Below are positions 43,623-46,555 of a stretch of DNA of 46,555 bases, in pieces. The stretch lies in the NCBI GenBank assembly GCA_900543055.1, contig UQQI01000007.1, forward strand, positions 1 to 46,555, in the 5' to 3' direction. This DNA is from an uncultured Mollicutes bacterium. GTDB lineage: Bacteria > Bacillota_I > Bacilli_A > RF39 > UBA660. Every line of letters begins with the position of its first letter. The first letter of the stretch is position 1. The translations under genes were made by a program, and so were the position numbers. Below the pieces are notes generated by a model, which saw only the letters and a program-made list of their open reading frames with translations, did not search any database and had not been told where the DNA came from.

Positions 43623-44411
43623 CTACCTTTCATATTCTTGAGCAATTGCTTCTTTCTTACTTAATACCCATTTATCAGAAATATTTGTAATTACACATCC
43701 ACAATATTCACATCTTTGTGAAGCATTATTTGTAATACTTGCTCCACAATGCGGACATTTATCAATATTATTATTAATTTCACTTATATAAGTCATTTCA
43801 TATATCATCTTCACTTTTCTTGTTGAATTACCACGTACTACTACTCCATCTCTATCAATATAATCATAAAAAGAAACAAACAGATTTATAGTAATAATTA
43901 TTTGATCATTCTCTTTCATAATACCAGTTATCGTACCATGATGATAAGTAAAATCACTCATCTTATTACATTCATTTTTAACTTTTAATGTATCAAGTTG
44001 CATTACATATCGATTATATAACTCATCTGTTAATAAACTTCTTAACTTTTCATAATCAAAATCCATCAAAGCATTTTGAATATCTATAAAATCTCTATAT
44101 CTTTCCTTCATAAATTTAACAGAATTAAAGTTTTTAATATATTTATTAATTTCATTAAGTGGTACAGCATCTAAATTCATTTGATCGATTTTTTTAATAA
44201 ATTTACTATTACTAAGTGTATTATCTTTTGGAGAAAAATGTTTCATAGTAAAAAATATTATAAGAGTAACAATAAAGATAGTATCTAAAATTGGAGAACT
44301 ACTAAAATCACCTCCACTACTATCACTTCCACTCCAAGAACCAGACGAAGAACCTCCACTTCCTGATGAATCATAATCAGTATCAAATCCAGAGTCTGCT
44401 TTAACACTCAC
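43623..44411 (-). CDS. Tim44-like/zinc-ribbon membrane protein (paralogue B, start displaced)
   Basis: 262 aa in the intact frame. A Gly/Ser/Asp-rich tract, membrane helix (ILDTIFIVTLIIFFTM), Tim44-like domain and zinc ribbon CPHCGASITNNASQRCEYCG match paralogue A. The first in-frame start is a GTG with no ribosome site and would lack a signal peptide. In the same frame upstream, the codons spell a typical signal peptide core (ILFIGIILISIFSLYN) but are cut off from the natural ATG at 44479 by one missing base. Confidence 0.7.
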   Translation of the reverse strand: MSVKADSGFDTDYDSSGSGGSSSGSWSGSDSSGGDFSSSPILDTIFIVTLIIFFTMKHFSPKDNTLSNSKFIKKIDQMNLDAVPLNEINKYIKNFNSVKFMKERYRDFIDIQNALMDFDYEKLRSLLTDELYNRYVMQLDTLKVKNECNKMSDFTYHHGTITGIMKENDQIIITINLFVSFYDYIDRDGVVVRGNSTRKVKMIYEMTYISEINNNIDKCPHCGASITNNASQRCEYCGCVITNISDKWVLSKKEAIAQEYER

Positions 44412-44479
44412 AACACTTACGTTGTATAAACTAAAAATTGAAATTAAAATAATTCCTATAAATAATATTTTTTCTTCAT
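44412..44479 (-). other. Signal-peptide start of paralogue B, out of frame by one base
   Basis: ATG AAG then six A. With seven A the ATG would read MKKKILFIGI and run straight into paralogue B, as in paralogue A (MKKKYIVVIL). With six A it stops after seven codons. The run is at 44468-44473. Confidence 0.7.
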
Positions 44480-44564
44480 ATCATCATCTCTACTATGTAT
44501 TTTACTATATATATAGTTTATCATTTTTACTAGATTATTCAAAATAGAAAATTTACATTAATAA

Positions 44565-44598
44565 GAAAAAAATATTACTTCAAATTAGAAGTAATATT
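44565..44598 (-). terminator. Terminator of the interrupted host gene
   Basis: Eleven-bp stem AATATTACTTC / GAAGTAATATT, 6-base loop, followed by a T run on the minus strand. Confidence 0.85.
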
Positions 44599-44616
44599 TA
44601 ATTTATAATTATTATT

Positions 44617-44736
44617 TTATTTAGACTCAATAATAAGTTTAATTGCTGTTCTTTCTTCACCATCAATTGCTATATCTTGAAAAGCTGGTATACAAACCAA
44701 ATTTTTACCTGTTGGAGCTACAAATCCTCGCGTCAC
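44617..44736 (-). pseudogene. 3' remnant of a gene interrupted by the integrated element
   Basis: A 36-39 codon tail (GFVAPTGKNLVCIPAFQDIA, then IDGEERTAIKLIIESK) ends at a TAA followed by a good terminator, but has no start or ribosome site. It overlaps the recombinase end by 32 bases in another frame, and a TGA blocks it upstream at 44740-44742. This is what remains when a large serine recombinase integrates near the 3' end of a gene. I do not recognise the parent protein. Confidence 0.6.
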
Positions 44737-46381
44737 TCCTCAAAATCGGAAATAATTGGGATAGTGCTAGGTTTTTCCTATCTTCGTCACCAATGTCAAA
44801 TTGGCAATGTAGTATAGTTTTTTTTGCACCTGCACTATCCTCTACTGTTTCAACAATTATCTTTTCAAATATAGTAGATACTAAAGATAAAACTGAATCG
44901 TCATTAATTTCGATTATTTTATTTAGTTTATCAAATAATTCTTCCGAAGAATTACTTGAATTACTAACAACTATTTCCCTTTTTGTAATTTCGTCATATG
45001 CATTTTTTAGTCCTTCAATTTTACTGTTATATTTATTTCTATAATCAGCAAATTCTTCTGCACTAATTTCATCTCTACTTCGCATATCAAATAAATTATC
45101 TTTTTGTTTTTCAATGTCTTTAATTTGATTTAATATTTTTTTCTTATCATTTGAATAATCTGTTTTACCTTTTGCCTCACTTAATGACTTTGAAATATCA
45201 TCAAATAATAATTGTTTATTTTTTACTAAATCTCTTATTATTGGTTTAAAAGCTTTTGCAAGTTCTTCTTCATACAATAATTGAGAATTGCAACACTCAG
45301 ATTTTGGTTTTCCTGTTTCTCTATAGCAAGTACAACCCCAAAATTGCCTTTTTCCTTCTTTTGTTTTCCAATTTCCTCTTGTATATGTACAATTATCATG
45401 AAAGCATACTAATTTTTTTGTTAGTGGAAATCTTTGAACATAGACTGATTTATCTGGATTAGAATGTTTTTGTCCTCTTGATTTTAATATTCTGTTTGCT
45501 TCATCCCATAATTCTTCGCTAACTATTAGTGGTACATTCTCGTGATCCTCATACATTACCCAATTATCAGATTTTAATACTTTTCTTTTTTTAGTTCTAA
45601 AATCTAATGTAACACCTTTATTAGCACAATAGTATCCTTTATATTTTGGATTTCTTATAATATCTCTTATATTAGCAGGATGTATAGGTTTACCTTTTGC
45701 ATTTGTATATCCATATTTATTATACAAATCAAAACTTAATTTTGTTGTTCCTACACCCTCATAAACATATAATTCAAATATTTTTCTAACTATTTCAGCT
45801 TGCTCTTCATCAATAACAAGTTTTCCATTATCTTTCTTATATCCTAAGATATTATTACTTCCTGCAACAACACCTTTTTCTATACTTCTTTGATAACCAA
45901 ATCTAACTCTATCAGATAATTTTCTTATTTCTTCTTGTGCTAAACTAGACATAATTGTAAGTCTTAATTCGGCATCTGGATCACATGTATTAATGTTATC
46001 GCTTAAGAAATAAACACAAACTCCATAGTTAAGTAAATCTCTAGTATATTGAATACTATCTAATGTGTTTCTTGCAAATCTCGATACTTCTTTAGTCAAG
46101 ATTAAATCAAATTTTCCAAATTTTGCATCTCTAATCATCCTTAAAAAACTATCTCTTTTATTAACAGACGCACCAGATATACCTTCATCAACATATCCTG
46201 GTATATATGTCCAATTAGTTTGTTCTTTAATAAGATTTTCAAAATACATAACTTGACTATCTAAAGAATTTAATTGTTCCTCTCTTTCTGTCGAAACTCT
46301 TGCATAATAAGTTACTTTTAGGGGCATATCGTAAATACTTCTACCTGAGCTAAGCATATTTCTCATGGTTAAAATTTCCAT
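44705..46381 (-). CDS. Large serine recombinase (site-specific integrase)
   Basis: 558 aa. The resolvase catalytic domain is at about 20-165 with Ser30 in YYARVSTE, GISGASVNKR and LILTKEVSRFARN. The recombinase domain is at about 175-285 (NPKYKGYY). A zinc-ribbon region follows with Cys at CFHDNC, CTCYRE and ECC, and a long coiled coil lies at about 420-470. GGAGGT site before the ATG. This type integrates and excises phages, ICEs or Tn4451-like elements. Its last residues (FPILRSDARICSSNR) are read across the junction with the host gene remnant, so its C-terminus may differ in the free element. Confidence 0.93.
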   Translation of the reverse strand: MEILTMRNMLSSGRSIYDMPLKVTYYARVSTEREEQLNSLDSQVMYFENLIKEQTNWTYIPGYVDEGISGASVNKRDSFLRMIRDAKFGKFDLILTKEVSRFARNTLDSIQYTRDLLNYGVCVYFLSDNINTCDPDAELRLTIMSSLAQEEIRKLSDRVRFGYQRSIEKGVVAGSNNILGYKKDNGKLVIDEEQAEIVRKIFELYVYEGVGTTKLSFDLYNKYGYTNAKGKPIHPANIRDIIRNPKYKGYYCANKGVTLDFRTKKRKVLKSDNWVMYEDHENVPLIVSEELWDEANRILKSRGQKHSNPDKSVYVQRFPLTKKLVCFHDNCTYTRGNWKTKEGKRQFWGCTCYRETGKPKSECCNSQLLYEEELAKAFKPIIRDLVKNKQLLFDDISKSLSEAKGKTDYSNDKKKILNQIKDIEKQKDNLFDMRSRDEISAEEFADYRNKYNSKIEGLKNAYDEITKREIVVSNSSNSSEELFDKLNKIIEINDDSVLSLVSTIFEKIIVETVEDSAGAKKTILHCQFDIGDEDRKNLALSQLFPILRSDARICSSNR

Positions 46382-46401
46382 ACAATATACCTCCTAATAA
46401 G

Positions 46402-46429
46402 ATGGTAGCACAAATTTGCTAAATTTCAA
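46402..46429 (-). promoter_or_regulatory. Candidate promoter and operator of the recombinase
   Basis: TTGAAA (46424-46429), 16-base spacer, extended -10 TGCTACCAT. The inverted repeat TAGCA-N6-TGCTA (46406-46421) fills the spacer, so a repressor could sit there. An 18-codon frame (46394-46450) ends in the recombinase ribosome site. Confidence 0.45.
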
Positions 46430-46465
46430 AATCATTAAATTATTTTTCATATCTTACCCCTATTC

Positions 46466-46555
46466 TTATATCATTATATCTATTCCTATTGCTTCATCTA
46501 TTTTTGTTTTATTAAAAGATTCTAATTTTTTATTATATTTATTTTCATTAAGCAA
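46466..46555 (-). CDS. Partial gene at the window edge (C-terminal 29 residues)
   Basis: An open frame entering from the right edge ends LESFNKTKIDEAIGIDIMI. Too short to identify. It would be the gene upstream of the recombinase in the element. Confidence 0.35.
   Translation of the reverse strand: MLNENKYNKKLESFNKTKIDEAIGIDIMI

Larger units (their letters stand above)
44705..46555. mobile_element. End of an integrated element (continues past the window)
   Basis: Defined by the serine recombinase placed directly against a gene remnant with its own terminator. The other end, further cargo and the matching 5' host gene part lie beyond 46555. The exact crossover (att core) lies near 44705-44745 and is not resolved. 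Confidence 0.55.

Noticed and set aside
43145..43690. Plus-strand 181-codon frame opposite the Tim44-like genes
   Set aside because: Leu/Ser-rich shadow of minus-strand genes with zinc ribbons; no ribosome site or family similarity.
1..46555. Mycoplasma-type code with TGA as Trp
   Set aside because: TGG is used for Trp throughout and TGA is a genuine stop, for example at 27314-27316 and 23894-23896, next to a terminator or the next ribosome site.

Overview
The window is AT-rich throughout and reads with the standard bacterial code: TGG encodes Trp and TGA is a normal stop. Nearly every gene lies on the minus strand; one clear exception is at 28.8-29.5 kb. Gene content is Bacillota-like: PASTA kinase PrkC with PrpC, CotE, YmcA, a T-box leader and strong GGAGG ribosome sites. 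Small genes, ATGA overlaps and many lineage-specific membrane or zinc-ribbon proteins suggest an uncultured, low-GC, possibly reduced, gut-type Bacillota or Bacilli relative. That placement is inference; no rRNA is present.

Layout from high to low coordinate, the direction of transcription. (1) 44.7-46.6 kb: the end of an integrated element carrying a large serine recombinase whose C-terminus runs into the 3' remnant of an interrupted gene. (2) 39.7-44.5 kb: an accessory block of secreted or membrane proteins with zinc ribbons and Tim44-like domains. Two of these genes show single-base frame breaks. (3) 37.7-39.7 kb: a T-box leader controlling a Nudix gene and serS. (4) 34.6-37.6 kb: a ydjG-ydjH-ydjI-like zinc-ribbon/TPM/SPFH operon. 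(5) 32.3-34.6 kb: a large prepilin-like surface protein with thrombospondin-type cysteine motifs. (6) 28.2-31.9 kb: ankyrin-like protein, miaB, ymcA and cotE, the Bacillus order, interrupted by a plus-strand zinc-dependent phospholipase C-like gene. (7) 24.1-28.2 kb: a methyltransferase-like gene, then rpsP-khpA and uppS-cdsA-rseP. (8) 11.6-24.0 kb: small membrane proteins, then priA, fmt, rlmN, prpC, prkC, rsgA, rpe and two envelope proteins. This is the conserved Bacillus cluster without def and rsmB, and with lineage-specific membrane genes in place of them. (9) 7-11.5 kb: a 60-aa orphan, tex, an LD-carboxypeptidase and a NERD-domain protein. (10) 0-6.9 kb: an NAD salvage operon, pncA-pncB-ADP-ribose Nudix-nadE-nadK-pncC-nrtR.

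The most coherent regulatory unit is the NAD operon. Its last gene encodes an NrtR-like protein with a degenerate Nudix box. The single consensus promoter is overlapped by a 19-bp palindrome, and a second copy lies in the leader, so autoregulation by an ADP-ribose-type signal is a testable model. A recurring design across the window is a terminator directly fused to the next promoter, in two cases with the -35 box inside the terminator stem. No CRISPR array, tRNA or rRNA gene was seen, and no gene-free stretch exceeds about 300 bases except the T-box region, which is explained.
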